In this document: piece by piece, positions 1-7,498 of the stretch
Position numbering within the stretch: the stretch's first letter is position 1
Layout: each line of letters begins with the position of its first letter
Source: Chara braunii
Taxonomy: Eukaryota; Streptophyta; Charophyceae; Charales; Characeae
NCBI GenBank assembly: GCA_003427395.1
Contig: BFEA01000307.1
Coordinates: 1,488,438-1,509,628, forward strand
Reading direction: 5' to 3'
DNA: 21,191 bases
The notes under the pieces: model-generated
Told to the model about the DNA's origin: nothing
Databases searched by the model: none
The model's input: only the letters and a program-made list of their open reading frames with translations
Translations under genes and position numbers: made by a program

Positions 1-5
1 CATGG

Positions 6-43
6 CTGTCTCTTATACACATCTAGATGTGTATAAGAGACAG
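6..43. other. Nextera mate-pair junction adaptor (artefact)
   Basis: Two Tn5 mosaic ends lie head to head. The segment starts CTGTCTCTTATACACATCT and is followed directly by its reverse complement AGATGTGTATAAGAGACAG, giving a 38-bp perfect palindrome. This is the known junction adaptor of Nextera mate-pair libraries and not genomic DNA. Only five bases precede it, so the scaffold effectively begins at 44. Confidence 0.97.
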
Positions 44-96
44 GTCCCACAGAATGCGAGCGGTGTCTGCTCTTATCAACAACCCTAGCATTATCC
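44..96 (-). repeat. Decayed copy of a small hairpin repeat (other copy 5335-5370)
   Basis: TGCGAGCGGTG at 55-65 and CAACCCTAGCA at 80-90 are imperfect inverted arms around a loop containing TCTGCTCTTAT. The better copy, in the opposite orientation at 5335-5370, shares the central GGTGTCTGCTCTTA string and the CCCTAGCA end. The copy here has decayed (8 of 11 stem positions match) and is cut on the left by the adaptor. Confidence 0.5.
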
Positions 97-195
97 ATTT
101 AAAAAAAAAAAAATCAAAAAAAAAAAAAAGAAAAAAAAACAAAAAACCAAGAATAAAAAAAAAAAACCAAAAAAGAAAAAAAAAAGGTCCCCCCC

Positions 196-232
<37 letters not shown>
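97..232. repeat. A-rich low-complexity tract
   Basis: This stretch is almost only A, with scattered C, G and T and one run of C near 190. It follows the adaptor closely and could be low-quality or collapsed sequence. The open frames across it, poly-Lys on one strand and poly-Phe on the other, are by-products of the composition. Confidence 0.9.
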
Positions 233-235
<3 letters not shown>

Positions 236-284
236 GTTATGCATAAAAAGAAACTGGACCACTTTTGCCTCGGGGTGAAATCGA

Positions 285-387
285 AATTCTTAACCAAATT
301 TAAAATAAAAATTAAAACTTAAAAATATTATTATTATTTTTTTTTTGTCCGGCCGGGCAATGACCCCGGGCCACTCTGGTAGCCTAG
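285..387 (-). mobile_element. Truncated copy of the hAT-like MITE
   Basis: Read on the minus strand it begins CTAGGCTACCAGAGTGGCC, continues through a CCCGGGGTCA/GCCCGGCCGG block, and passes into an AT-rich core ending TTTTAAATTTGGTTAAGA. It aligns along its whole length with the complete element at 14631-14797. Homology stops near 285, so the second terminal inverted repeat is missing and no target duplication can be defined. Confidence 0.7.
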
Positions 388-419
388 AAAAAAAATTGTA
401 TTATTAGTTCTATTTTTCG

Positions 420-535
420 TATTTTATTTTTATTTCAAATTTGGTAAGGAATATTAATGTAATGCTCAGACAAAAGTTATTTATTTTAGTTTTCTTCATA
501 ACATATAATTTTTCAAGATTTTGTTTTTTTTTTAG
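420..535 (+). repeat. AT-rich repeat module (first of three)
   Basis: It contains ATTTCAAATTTGGTAAGG, then AATGTAATGCTCAGACA and CTTCATAACATATAATTTTT. The same order of motifs recurs at 985-1080 (ATTTTAAATTTGGTAA, GATGTAATGTTCAGACA, CTTCATAACATATG) and, more diverged, at 18720-18810. It lies directly upstream of family R copy 1. No coding signal is evident. Confidence 0.6.
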
Positions 536-554
536 GTACGCGTTCGGCCCCTCT

Positions 555-1080
555 ATATATACAGGATCACCAGCCTTTACGTACGACGGTCCGCGAACGA
601 GCTCCGTACGTACGGGTGTTCGGGGTCCGAACCAAAAGGCGTTCGGCCCCCGCCAAAAAATATTTCAATGCCTAAAAATAAATGTTTTTTTTTTTAATTA
701 AAATTTTGAGTTCTCTATTACCTGAGGTACATGCCTATAAATTTTGAAGTCATTTTGCTAAGCCAAACAAAAATGACAAATTGTCAAACATGGCAGTGTT
801 AAAACGTGCTCGCCTACTCACTATTTTCTTTTTATTCACTTCTTATTATTTACTTTCACTTTATTGCGGGGGCTTAAACAATATTATTATTGTTAGACTT
901 TTTGATGAGTTTTGTATTATCTGAAGTAGACATATGTAAATTTTCAGGGCATTTAGCTATGCCAAAACAAAATGAAAAATCGTATTTGTTTTTATTTTAA
1001 ATTTGGTAAAAAATTTGGATGTAATGTTCAGACAGATATTGTTTATTTTATTTTTCTTCATAACATATGTTTTTGTCATA
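555..1080 (+). repeat. Family R dispersed repeat, copy 1
   Basis: A short TATATATA tract leads into CCAGCC and an imperfect hairpin (CGTACGACGG with CCGTACGTACG, 580-615). A second hairpin pairs GGGGTCCGAAC (622-632) with GTTCGGCCCC (641-650). After a T-run comes GAGTTCTCTATTAC..GAGGTACATGCC and the block ATTTTGAAGTCATTTTGCTAAGCC. A related block recurs about 200 bp on (near 908-962), so the copy has an internal repeat. Copies 2 (15651-16110) and 3 (18278-18810) share the order of motifs. No protein is encoded. Confidence 0.75.
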
Positions 1081-1637
1081 TCGGCATGAACTACCGAACA
1101 ACCCTTACAAGGGTATCTGCTCGGGTTTTTCAATGTTGGACGTTGTCCAACCTTTTCGTTAAATTGAGGGACGTGATGAGACTGACGTCTGCCAGAAGTT
1201 TTTTCAAAAGCCTTTGACCGAAAGATTATAACCTTTTTACCTTAGCCCGGATGCTTGTGACGTCCAATAATATTGGCATTAATCGGCATTGTGACCAGTC
1301 GAATGCGGTTTCTAGCAGGGTCGCGAAGGCACACGGTCATGAGCATGCTGAAGCTAATATCTATCCTACCTAGAATAATGACAGTCGTGCGATTCAGGGT
1401 CTAGGTACATTGAAAAGAGCGGCTGCGTAAGCTACAGGGTTGCGGCATAGAAGAAAAGGGGATGCCTATTTGTTTATTTTTATACTTGCAGAGTCCGATT
1501 TTTGCGCCAGGGTCGGGAGTAACGACGCCACGACCTGCCCGGTTGGGTGGCCGCTCAGGCTGTTGATAGGTAGCCGCCCACGGGGCGGGCAGGCAAAGCC
1601 TGCCTACCCATAGGTGTGTCTGCCATAGATGAAGCAA
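1081..1637. other. Anonymous GC-richer DNA with short perfect hairpins
   Basis: I recognise no gene here. Perfect stem-loops include ACCCTT/AAGGGT (1101-1114), GTTGGAC/GTCCAAC (1135-1151), CCGCCC/GGGCGG (1574-1588) and GGCAGGC/GCCTGCC (1588-1604). Composition changes clearly from the AT-rich repeat on the left. The 105-aa minus-strand open frame here (1401-1718) overlaps the hairpins and resembles nothing I know. Confidence 0.6.
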
Positions 1638-1709
1638 CCTACTGGGGAAAATCCCTTCATATACAAGGGTTGCTCCTGCTATACCAGGAGCAGAAGCTAG
1701 CCCAGTAGG
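1638..1709. other. Branched stem-loop: outer stem enclosing two hairpins
   Basis: A perfect 9-bp outer stem pairs CCTACTGGG (1638-1646) with CCCAGTAGG (1701-1709). It encloses two further hairpins: CCCTT/AAGGG (1653-1669) and a perfect 8-bp stem TGCTCCTG/CAGGAGCA (1671-1692) with loop CTATAC. The pairing is seen directly. Whether it acts as RNA, acts as DNA or is a relic of an inverted-repeat element is unknown. It does not have the spacing or loops of a tRNA. Confidence 0.55.
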
Positions 1710-2424
1710 ATACGACATTGGAATATCACCTCGGGGGTGCGAGGATTGAAGTCAGAATGTCGACGGGCTAGCTCCTTTTGGAGTTGGCCATTGTGAAAAG
1801 GATGCTCTTACACGACCAATCTTGCCCGTGTGATCCACGAGATTGCACGGCTGAGATCAGACGCGCGCGGATAAAACATACCCCCTGTGCAAAGAATGAC
1901 ACGCATAAACAAAAAAATGGTTAAAAAAAAAGAAATTTTTTTTTTTGATTCTTTTACAGAATCGAACTCGGGCATACATAACGAAAATGAGGGGGAAAAA
2001 CAACAGCGAAGCGTGTCATTGGCAACAGTGGCCGTTGCCTTATGACAACGACATTATTATTGAAAAAAAAAAGAAGGAAACAAACAACGCCACATGGCGC
2101 TCAAAGATGTGCCTAGGGCTACAGGCCCTAAAAGAGACAACAGGTGCCGTTTCTACAGCGTCAGACCGTTTTTTGTAAGTTTTTTTTTTTTTTTTTTAAT
2201 ATACATTTTCCTTTAGATTCTTCAGTTTAGATTTTTTGGGTTTTTTTTTTTTTTTTCGATAGATTTTTTCTTCTGGATTTCTGTTTCTATGAGTTGTTGA
2301 AAATGCCCGTTCGTCAAAAACGAATGGGCAAAGTCTTTGAAATGCAGGTTGGTCTCCAAACGAAAAGGTAAGCAAAATCGAATGAACCTATCTTAGAAAA
2401 TGGGAGTATACACTGCCACTATTT
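1710..2424. other. Anonymous non-coding DNA with poly-T tracts and a strong hairpin
   Basis: I see no gene. Notable items are a 6-bp hairpin GGCAAC/GTTGCC near 2021-2039, long T runs at 2177-2200 and 2238-2258, and TGCCCGTTCGT (2304-2314) pairing with ACGAATGGGCA (2320-2330) at 10 of 11 positions around a CAAAA loop. GCAAAATCGAATGAA near 2372 recurs near 5595 and is followed in both places by related sequence, so a dispersed repeat is present. Confidence 0.5.
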
Positions 2425-2448
2425 TGTGTGTGTGTGTGTGTGTGTGTG
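2425..2448. repeat. (TG)n microsatellite
   Basis: About 12 TG units run directly into the second adaptor. The true end of the repeat cannot be known because the read junction lies here. Confidence 0.95.
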
Positions 2449-2486
2449 CTGTCTCTTATACACATCTAGATGTGTATAAGAGACAG
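2449..2486. other. Nextera mate-pair junction adaptor (artefact, internal)
   Basis: This is a second perfect copy of the 38-bp head-to-head Tn5 mosaic-end adaptor. In a mate-pair library this sequence joins two ends of a circularised fragment, so bases 1-2448 and 2487 onward may be kilobases apart, or in inverted order, in the real genome. Any feature spanning this point should be distrusted. Confidence 0.97.
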
Positions 2487-2489
2487 GAC

Positions 2490-2560
2490 TAACACAGAGA
2501 CACAGAAAGAGAGAGAGACAGGCTGACAGACAGGCAGACAGACAGACAGACAGACAGATG
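2490..2560. repeat. (GA)n / (GACA)n low-complexity tract
   Basis: Short GAGAGA runs are followed by about ten imperfect GACA units (CAGACAGGCAGACAGACAGA and on). Cys/Leu/Ser-rich open frames on the minus strand are by-products of the repeat. Confidence 0.9.
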
Positions 2561-2604
2561 GGGATAGGGAGGTACGAGAGCAGGGAAAACTGCCAAAGCA
2601 ATCT

Positions 2605-2735
2605 GAGGGCATACTCACACTGGCACTTTCTACAGTGCATCGGACTGCAATTACAGCCAAACCAGGCGTGAATCTGAGTGCAATCACCCCCAGACCAGAG
2701 CTTTGTAGAAAAAGTCTTAGTGTGAGTATGCCCTG
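2605..2735. mobile_element. 131-bp MITE-like element with terminal inverted repeats
   Basis: The left end (G)AGGGCATACTCACACT matches the right end read on the minus strand, CAGGGCATACTCACACT, perfectly over 16 bp. Similarity continues imperfectly through CTTT..CTACA for about 30 bp. No coding capacity. A CAGGG-type terminus is common in hAT transposons, and MITEs of this size are typical. The 8-bp flanks (AGCAATCT and AGGCATTT) match at only 5 of 8 positions, so a target duplication is not convincing. The superfamily assignment is an inference. Confidence 0.65.
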
Positions 2736-3116
2736 AGGCATTTATGCGGGGAGACTAAGTAGTTGGGAGAGGGGAAGGCAGCCAAGATGCGTACTCGTCT
2801 GTATAGTTGGTTGAGGTGGACGCTTAATGACGCTCAGACTCCCGACCGAGGTTCGGCAAGATTCATCGGCATGCCTCCGCGCCGCTCCCGCGCCCATCGA
2901 GAGGACATACCCACTACTCGACTTCAACTGACAGGCAACGGATATCATATTGGCGTCTCCTCAACGGCACTAGCAGACAACACACAGCCCCAGCAGTTCT
3001 CTCACTGCTACGATCGGCCACTCGGCACGCCCTATCGGTCGCCTGTCTCTAGTGTAATAGCGCTGCCGCTGATGCCGTTGTCGGTGGGTGCGACAGTCGA
3101 GATGGTCGGTCAGTAC
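2736..3116. other. Anonymous GC-rich DNA
   Basis: This holds the 5' part of the longest ATG-initiated stretch on the forward strand (168 codons, 2763-3269). That frame runs on into a 201-bp tandem duplication, its translation shows no motif I recognise, and other frames are open beside it. I do not call it a gene. Confidence 0.5.
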
Positions 3117-3625
3117 GTGGTCCATGCATGGAAGAGAGAAGCACCTCCTCAAGACCGCCGTACCTCCTTTCTTCCCTCCCTCGCTCTCTACTCTCCACTC
3201 CTCTTCGTCCCTATGCTGTCTCACCTCTTCCTGAACGACTCACGTCAAACATCTGCACCACAGTCCTAGCCCAGTACTGTCTTCCGGGGAAAGAGCTGCT
3301 GCCTGCTGCAACTTCACGTGGTCCATGCATGGAAGAGAGAACCACCTCCTCACGCACCGTCGGACCTCCTTTCTTCCCTCCCTCGCTCTCTACTCTCCAC
3401 TCCTCTTTTTCCCAATGCTTTCTCACCTCTGCCTGAACGACTCACGTCAACATCTGGACCACCGTCCTAGCCCCACTACTGTCCCTGTCCCCCCGGGCCA
3501 AGGTCCCACTTGCACGGAATTAAGAGATTCTGGCCGTTGATCTTTGCTATCTACGGTCAATATCGCTAAATTTGTGTAAGTGGGACCTAGCCCCGGGAAA
3601 GAGCTGCTGCCTGCTGTAGCTTCAC
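3117..3625. repeat. 201-bp tandem duplication; unit 2 interrupted by a MITE
   Basis: GTGGTCCATGCATGGAAGAG starts both units (3117 and 3318). Both continue through CCTCCTTTCTTCCCTCCCTC, GAACGACTCACGTCAA, a GTCCTAGCCC block and GGGAAAGAGCTGCTGCCTGC. Unit 1 is 3117-3317. Unit 2 is 3318-3625 but contains an extra 100 bp (93-bp element plus one 7-bp target duplication), so unit 1 serves as the empty-site reference. Confidence 0.9.
3498..3590. mobile_element. 93-bp MITE with TIRs and 7-bp target duplication
   Basis: The left end CCAAGGTCCCACTTGCAC and the reverse complement of the right end CTAGGTCCCACTTACAC form inverted repeats of about 20 bp with few mismatches. A smaller inner pairing GGCCGT/ACGGTC lies in the centre. 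CCCCGGG flanks both sides (3491-3497 and 3591-3597). The neighbouring tandem unit lacks the insertion and one CCCCGGG, which supports a real insertion event. It has no coding capacity. The superfamily is unclear because a 7-bp duplication is not diagnostic. Confidence 0.8.
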
Positions 3626-4055
3626 AACTCCCACGATCCCCTCCCTCCCTCTACTGCCCCCCTCAGTTCCCCTCCTCACGTCCTCCTATCTCCCATGCCT
3701 CCTTGTTGCCGTCGGACTACTACATCCTGTGATCCGTCCTGTCGTGCGGACTGCAACCACCGCTGTCCGTCTCTCACCCAATCGCTGTGCCGTAGGGACT
3801 GCTCGAGAGTGTTCGCGGTCGAAGCCCGGCCCATGGAGGGAACATCCCTTTCCCTTCGTTATTCGTTACGCGCGCACCTACCCAACACCCCCCAGGCACC
3901 ACTAGTGAACGGTCTCGAGAAATTTTCGAAAAATCATGGTTCTAACATCCCCGATACCACGTTTACCTTTTCAAAGGGTGACGGCCTTGAGATATGATCA
4001 TTGAACTGACCGGCCAGCCCTAGGCAATACGGGAATTGTACTATTTTACTCATGC
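3626..4055. other. Anonymous CT-rich DNA
   Basis: A CCCTCC-rich strand is followed by mixed sequence. I recognise no gene, RNA or element. A 100-codon open frame (3695-3997) is Cys/Arg/Ser-rich because of the composition and has no family signature. Confidence 0.4.
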
Positions 4056-4059
4056 TTCA

Positions 4060-4135
4060 AGGGCGGAGTTCGAACTCGGGTCCGTGCTTCAACAGCTTCG
4101 GTGCGTACCCACTGAGCAGGCCAGTCGGTACACCG
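4060..4135 (-). repeat. tRNA-like sequence (SINE head or tRNA relic)
   Basis: On the minus strand, GCTCAGTGGGTA resembles the D-arm/A box of a tRNA. About 35 bases later GAGTTCGAACTC matches a T-arm with a TTCGAA loop (B box). The acceptor arms do not pair and the anticodon arm is poor, so this is not a functional tRNA. A tRNA-derived SINE or a decayed tRNA is the likely origin. Confidence 0.45.
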
Positions 4136-4239
4136 AAACCACTTTTTCAGGGGATGTCTTTCGGGGATTGGAAGAAGACTAGCATGGCCCCTGCGCATAA
4201 ATCCAGAAAATTTCAGGGGATCGTTCCCAAAAAAAAGCG

Positions 4240-4362
4240 ACAATATCTCAGTGGCATTCAGGAGGTCTTGGGCTCAATCCCCATTGGCCTCATGTACCTT
4301 CCTGGGCATGCTTGGCGCCCGCCACCTAGAGATAGCCCGTTGGTCCCCCCAGTTGGAATTAA
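4240..4362 (+). mobile_element. Probable tRNA-derived SINE fragment, copy 1
   Basis: TATCTCAGTGGCATTCAGG, then GGGCTCAATCCC (B-box-like, 4270-4281), then a tail with TACCTTCCTGGGCATGCTTGG, GAGATAGCCCGTTGG and CCCCCCAGTTGGAATTA. The same order of motifs occurs at 4619-4720, so the two form a dispersed family. A box and B box are closer together than in a tRNA, suggesting an internal deletion. It encodes nothing. Confidence 0.55.
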
Positions 4363-4618
4363 AAAGCAGTGTCTGCTGATGTTCATAGGGGAAGGGGTAA
4401 TCGGGGTGGCACAGCGACTGGCCACTCAGATGATGCTCGGTCCCTCTGCTACCCGCTGTCCCCTGGCCGGTGTCCCCCATTGGGGGGTCCCTGAAGGCAA
4501 TCAAGGCCACCCGATGTCAGATTAGACACAATATTGAATTTACCTGGGCTGGTTAGTCCGATGATAATACCTCAAGGGCATAGCGCTTAAAAAAAAAAAA
4601 AAATTGTTAGGCACGCAA

Positions 4619-4720
4619 ATGGCATTCAGGACGTCGTGGGTTCAATACCCGTCGCGCCTGTGGCACTTTCTTGGTGCCAACGAACTGAGATAGTCAGCTG
4701 GATCCTCCCAGTCTGTATTA
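4619..4720 (+). mobile_element. Probable tRNA-derived SINE fragment, copy 2
   Basis: ATGGCATTCAGGACGTCGTG leads into GGGTTCAATACCC (4638-4650), a better T-arm/B box than copy 1. It continues with CACTTTCTTGGTGCCAACG, GAGATAGTCAGCTGGATCC and CTCCCAGTCTGTATTA, matching copy 1 with moderate divergence. An A run of 14 bases precedes it by about 15 bp. Confidence 0.6.
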
Positions 4721-4740
4721 CTAAGGTCTTCAGCCAACAC

Positions 4741-4905
4741 GCGTGTGAGTGGGATGTGTGTGTGGGACAGTGCTGGCTTTAGACACTACTGTTACTCGAT
4801 AGGGGTATTGGTAAGGTGAGTGCGCGTGTGAGTGGTTTGTGTGTGGTGTGTGGGAGAGTGTTGGCTTTATACACTACTGTTACTCTATGGGGGTGGGGGA
4901 AGATG
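4741..4905. repeat. 83-bp tandem duplication
   Basis: GCGTGTGAGTGG starts both units (4741 and 4824). Both continue through TG-rich sequence, a GTGCTGGCTTTAGACACTAC / GTGTTGGCTTTATACACTAC block and TGTTACTC.AT.GGGG. The TG-rich middle differs in length between the units. Confidence 0.85.
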
Positions 4906-4953
4906 AAAAGGGAGGCACAGTTACTGGCAAATGCTCGGTCCTTGTGTTGGTTG

Positions 4954-5024
4954 GGCCCTTGCACCCTAAACGCTAGGGCGAAGGGGCAAACATGCCGTTA
5001 CCTCTCTTCACCGAGAGAGGTAAC
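4954..5024. repeat. Two adjacent strong hairpins
   Basis: First, GCCCTTGCACCCTA pairs with TAGGGCGAAGGGGC (4955-4987), with small bulges. Second, GTTACCTCTC (4997-5006) pairs perfectly with GAGAGGTAAC (5015-5024) around TTCACCGA. A partial repeat of CCTC.CTTCACCGA follows directly. No gene is associated. Confidence 0.6.
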
Positions 5025-5334
5025 CTCCCTTCACCGAAGAGAGGTAGAAAGTTATGCTTGCAGGGGTCCCCTGTATAACCTTAGGAGTTTTTTTTTTTAG
5101 GAGTAGTGGTAGGCAGGTAGTGAAAGAAGATATGTTCCATCGCCAGTTAAAAAATATGTGAGGTGGATGTCCCCCGATGAGGAGAAGGCACCACCAGTAC
5201 TTGGCCCAGCTATCGGCCACAAAAAAAAAAACAGTAGAAACGTTTGTAGTCGGATGACTTTGGGCACTCCTGTAGTGACGCGTACGTTTCCCTTTTTTTT
5301 TTTTTTTTTTTTAACACAGAACAACCCGAGAGGG

Positions 5335-5370
5335 TGCTAGGGGTGCTGGTAAGAGCAGACACCTCTAGCA
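5335..5370 (+). repeat. Small hairpin repeat TGCTAGGGGTG / CACCTCTAGCA
   Basis: An 11-bp stem with one mismatch (5335-5345 with 5360-5370) surrounds CTGGTAAGAGCAGA. The decayed copy at 55-90, in the opposite orientation, shares the loop and one arm. This suggests a small dispersed fold-back family. Confidence 0.55.
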
Positions 5371-5443
5371 CTCCCGGGGAGGCTCCATCTATTGGTGGGG
5401 AGCAGCACCTGCTGGAAAGCGGGTCCAGCGTCCCTGAACATTC

Positions 5444-5444
5444 N

Positions 5445-5532
<88 letters not shown>
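5444..5532. repeat. Assembly N followed by (GA)n microsatellite
   Basis: A single N at 5444 precedes 44 perfect GA units. The repeat length is probably unreliable because the N marks an unresolved position or a minimal gap. The Arg-Glu and Ser-Leu open frames across it are by-products. Confidence 0.95.
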
Positions 5533-5534
<2 letters not shown>

Positions 5535-5654
5535 AAAAAAAACAGGGAGTCTCCAACCACGCGATAGTGGTACTTCCAAATGATGGGATGGGCAAAATCG
5601 AATGAATTTACCGCTTGGACATGAAAATATACAATGGCACAGTGGAGGAAGTTG

Positions 5655-6727
5655 TGGGGCATATGGCCCCAAGATCATGAACGGGCGTCCGTTTTTATGG
5701 GCAACCATAACATTTCGGGTAAGTTTTTTTTGTTTTTGATTTGTTTTGTTCTATTTTATTCCCCCCCTTACGTTTCCTAGCCATTGGCGTGCATGTAGCT
5801 GCGAAAACGGGGAGGAGTTATGGATGAAAAACAAAAAAAGACAAAACAAAACGAAACGAGGTTGTTGCCTCGAAGTTAGAAAGAACAGCCTTTTCGGTTG
5901 TGTGGGAGCAGAATGGCTCCCCACTCCATTCAAGTCGAATAATTGAGGCCGCGAGATTTTGGATCTCGTGACTCACGATGCACGCGCGAGAACGAAAAAG
6001 AGGTTGAAGGGAGAATGGGAGAACGTGGGAGTTGGGAGGAGGAGGTCATACTCCTCCCAACCTGACACCTGCCCTCCCCGTTTTCAGGGGAGGGCAGAAT
6101 AAAAGGTAAGGGGGAAGGGGGTGCATGCAACTGCATGAACCTGGCTGGGAGAATAGCCAAGCGCGTGCAGTTAGATTTAGTTTTAATTTTCTTTTCTTTG
6201 GTTGTTTTTCTCGTAAGGACACTTGTCCTCACGTGGTGCTACCTCTGGTAGAAGCTGCCAGAGATAACTGTCAGGCTCCCATTTTTAAAGGGAGCCTGGA
6301 AATGGAAGGGTCATAGAGGAAAAGGCTAAGTACAACCTTTTCCCCGATGTATCGACCTTGGAAAAGGGTCCAGATACATCAAACTGAAATGGGTTGTATC
6401 TCTTCAACCCCTTGTCAGAAAAATAAAAGAAAAACACTTTTGAAAATGGCAAAAACCCAGCTACCTCGTGAAAATCCGAGATAGCTGGGGAAAAGAAAAG
6501 AAAAAGAAAATGGGGGCAGTTAAAGAAACTGCCCTCACTAAGGTTGTGGCTGTGGTGCGGCCACAGTTATCCTTGGATCTTAGGCAGATCAAGGGCTCAC
6601 TATGAGCCCGCGATTTTGCCTAGGGGCTGGAGTGACGTTCAGCCCTCCTCAGTCACTATAAAACAGGCAGTTGTCACTAACTGGCACACAAAAATCACTC
6701 GTGCTGCTAGTGTGTGGCAAGCACACT
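5655..6727. repeat. Dense serial array of about 20 stem-loops
   Basis: Consecutive, mostly non-overlapping hairpins separated by short A-rich linkers. Perfect stems of 8 bp or more: GTTGGGAGGAG/CTCCTCCCAAC (6031-6061), CTGCCCTCCCC/GGGGAGGGCAG (6069-6097), CAGGCTCCC/GGGAGCCTG (6272-6298), GGAAAAGG/CCTTTTCC (6318-6343), GATGTATC/GATACATC (6346-6380), CCCAGCTA/TAGCTGGG (6456-6489, with inner CTCG/CGAG), GGGCAGTT/AACTGCCC (6514-6534). Shorter or imperfect ones: 5655-5671, 5680-5693 (5 bp), 5695-5710, 5857-5872 (5 bp), 5902-5924 (bulged), 5952-5968, 6124-6137, 6212-6233, 6243-6263, 6391-6410, 6545-6565, 6581-6622 (nested), 6624-6645, 6668-6683 (5 bp), 6709-6727. No protein is evident. What the array does is unknown. 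Confidence 0.7.
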
Positions 6728-6733
6728 TGAGTG

Positions 6734-7498
6734 CTGCTGGGCTGTTGGAGGAGCTGCTAGAGGCAAGGTGAGAGGAGGCTGGAAGTCTGTAGTGGAGTGT
6801 GAGAGGAGCAGGGCAGCCATAGCCGGGGTAAGGAGCACTCTGGTCCACTTCCCTCTGGCTGGTGCTGGTCCGGTGGAGCGGCACTCAGGACTTTGCGGGA
6901 CCAAGGCGGCACGACAGGAGGCTGTGTTGGGCTTGGATTTTGTCCAGGGCCGAATATTTTATTAATTTGACGGTGGTTTTCAGCGGCAACAACGAAACAT
7001 CAGGACTACACTGGTGGTGGTACCGGGGCGCGGACCTCGGCAGACTGTTTTCCTATTCTGAGGGAAAATGCTGCCGAATTTTTCCAGCGTCAACGACAAC
7101 CATTTTTGCGACGTTATGCTGTCGAAATTGGGGTTCTGCTGGGCTGCTGGAGGAGCTGCCAGAGGCAATGTGGGAGGAGGTTGAAAGTCTGCAGTGGAGC
7201 GCGAGAGGAGCAGGGCCGCCATAGCCGGGGTAAGGAGCACTCTGCTCCACTTCCCTCTGGTTGGTGCTGGTCCGGTGGATCGGCTGTGTTGGGCTTGGAT
7301 TTTGTCCAGGGCCCAATATTTTATTAATTTGACGGTGGTTTTCAGCAGTAACAACGGAACATCAGGACTACACTGGCGGTGGTACCAGGGCGCGGACCTC
7401 GCCAGACTGTTTTCCTATTTCTGAGGGGAAATGTTGCCGAATTTTTCCAGCGTCAACGACAACCATTTTTGCGACGTTATGCTGCCGAAATTGGGGTT
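6734..7498. repeat. 402-bp tandem duplication
   Basis: CTGCTGGGCTG starts both units (6734 and 7136). Both run through GGAGGAGCTGC, GCCATAGCCGGGGTAAGGAG, GGATTTTGTCCAGGGC, TTAATTTGACGGTGGTTTTC and TTTTTCCAGCGTCAACGAC to ATTGGGGTT. Unit 1 is 6734-7135. Unit 2 is 7136-7498 and lacks about 40 bp corresponding to roughly 6880-6920. Open frames in all phases run through both units, but point differences and the indel do not respect a reading frame, so I do not call a gene. Confidence 0.92.

Noticed and set aside
555-1080. LTR retrotransposon end
   Set aside because: No TG...CA ends, primer-binding site, polypurine tract or coding region were found; the repeat is better treated as an unclassified non-coding family.
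2425-2560. CRISPR-like or regulatory array
   Set aside because: Only TG, GA and GACA microsatellites interrupted by a sequencing adaptor.
2763-3269. 168-codon ATG open frame, one of the longest in the window
   Set aside because: It runs into a 201-bp tandem repeat, other frames there are also open, and the translation has no recognisable motif or bias.
4060-4135. Functional tRNA gene on the minus strand
   Set aside because: A- and B-box-like sequences are present but the acceptor stem does not pair and the anticodon arm is poor.
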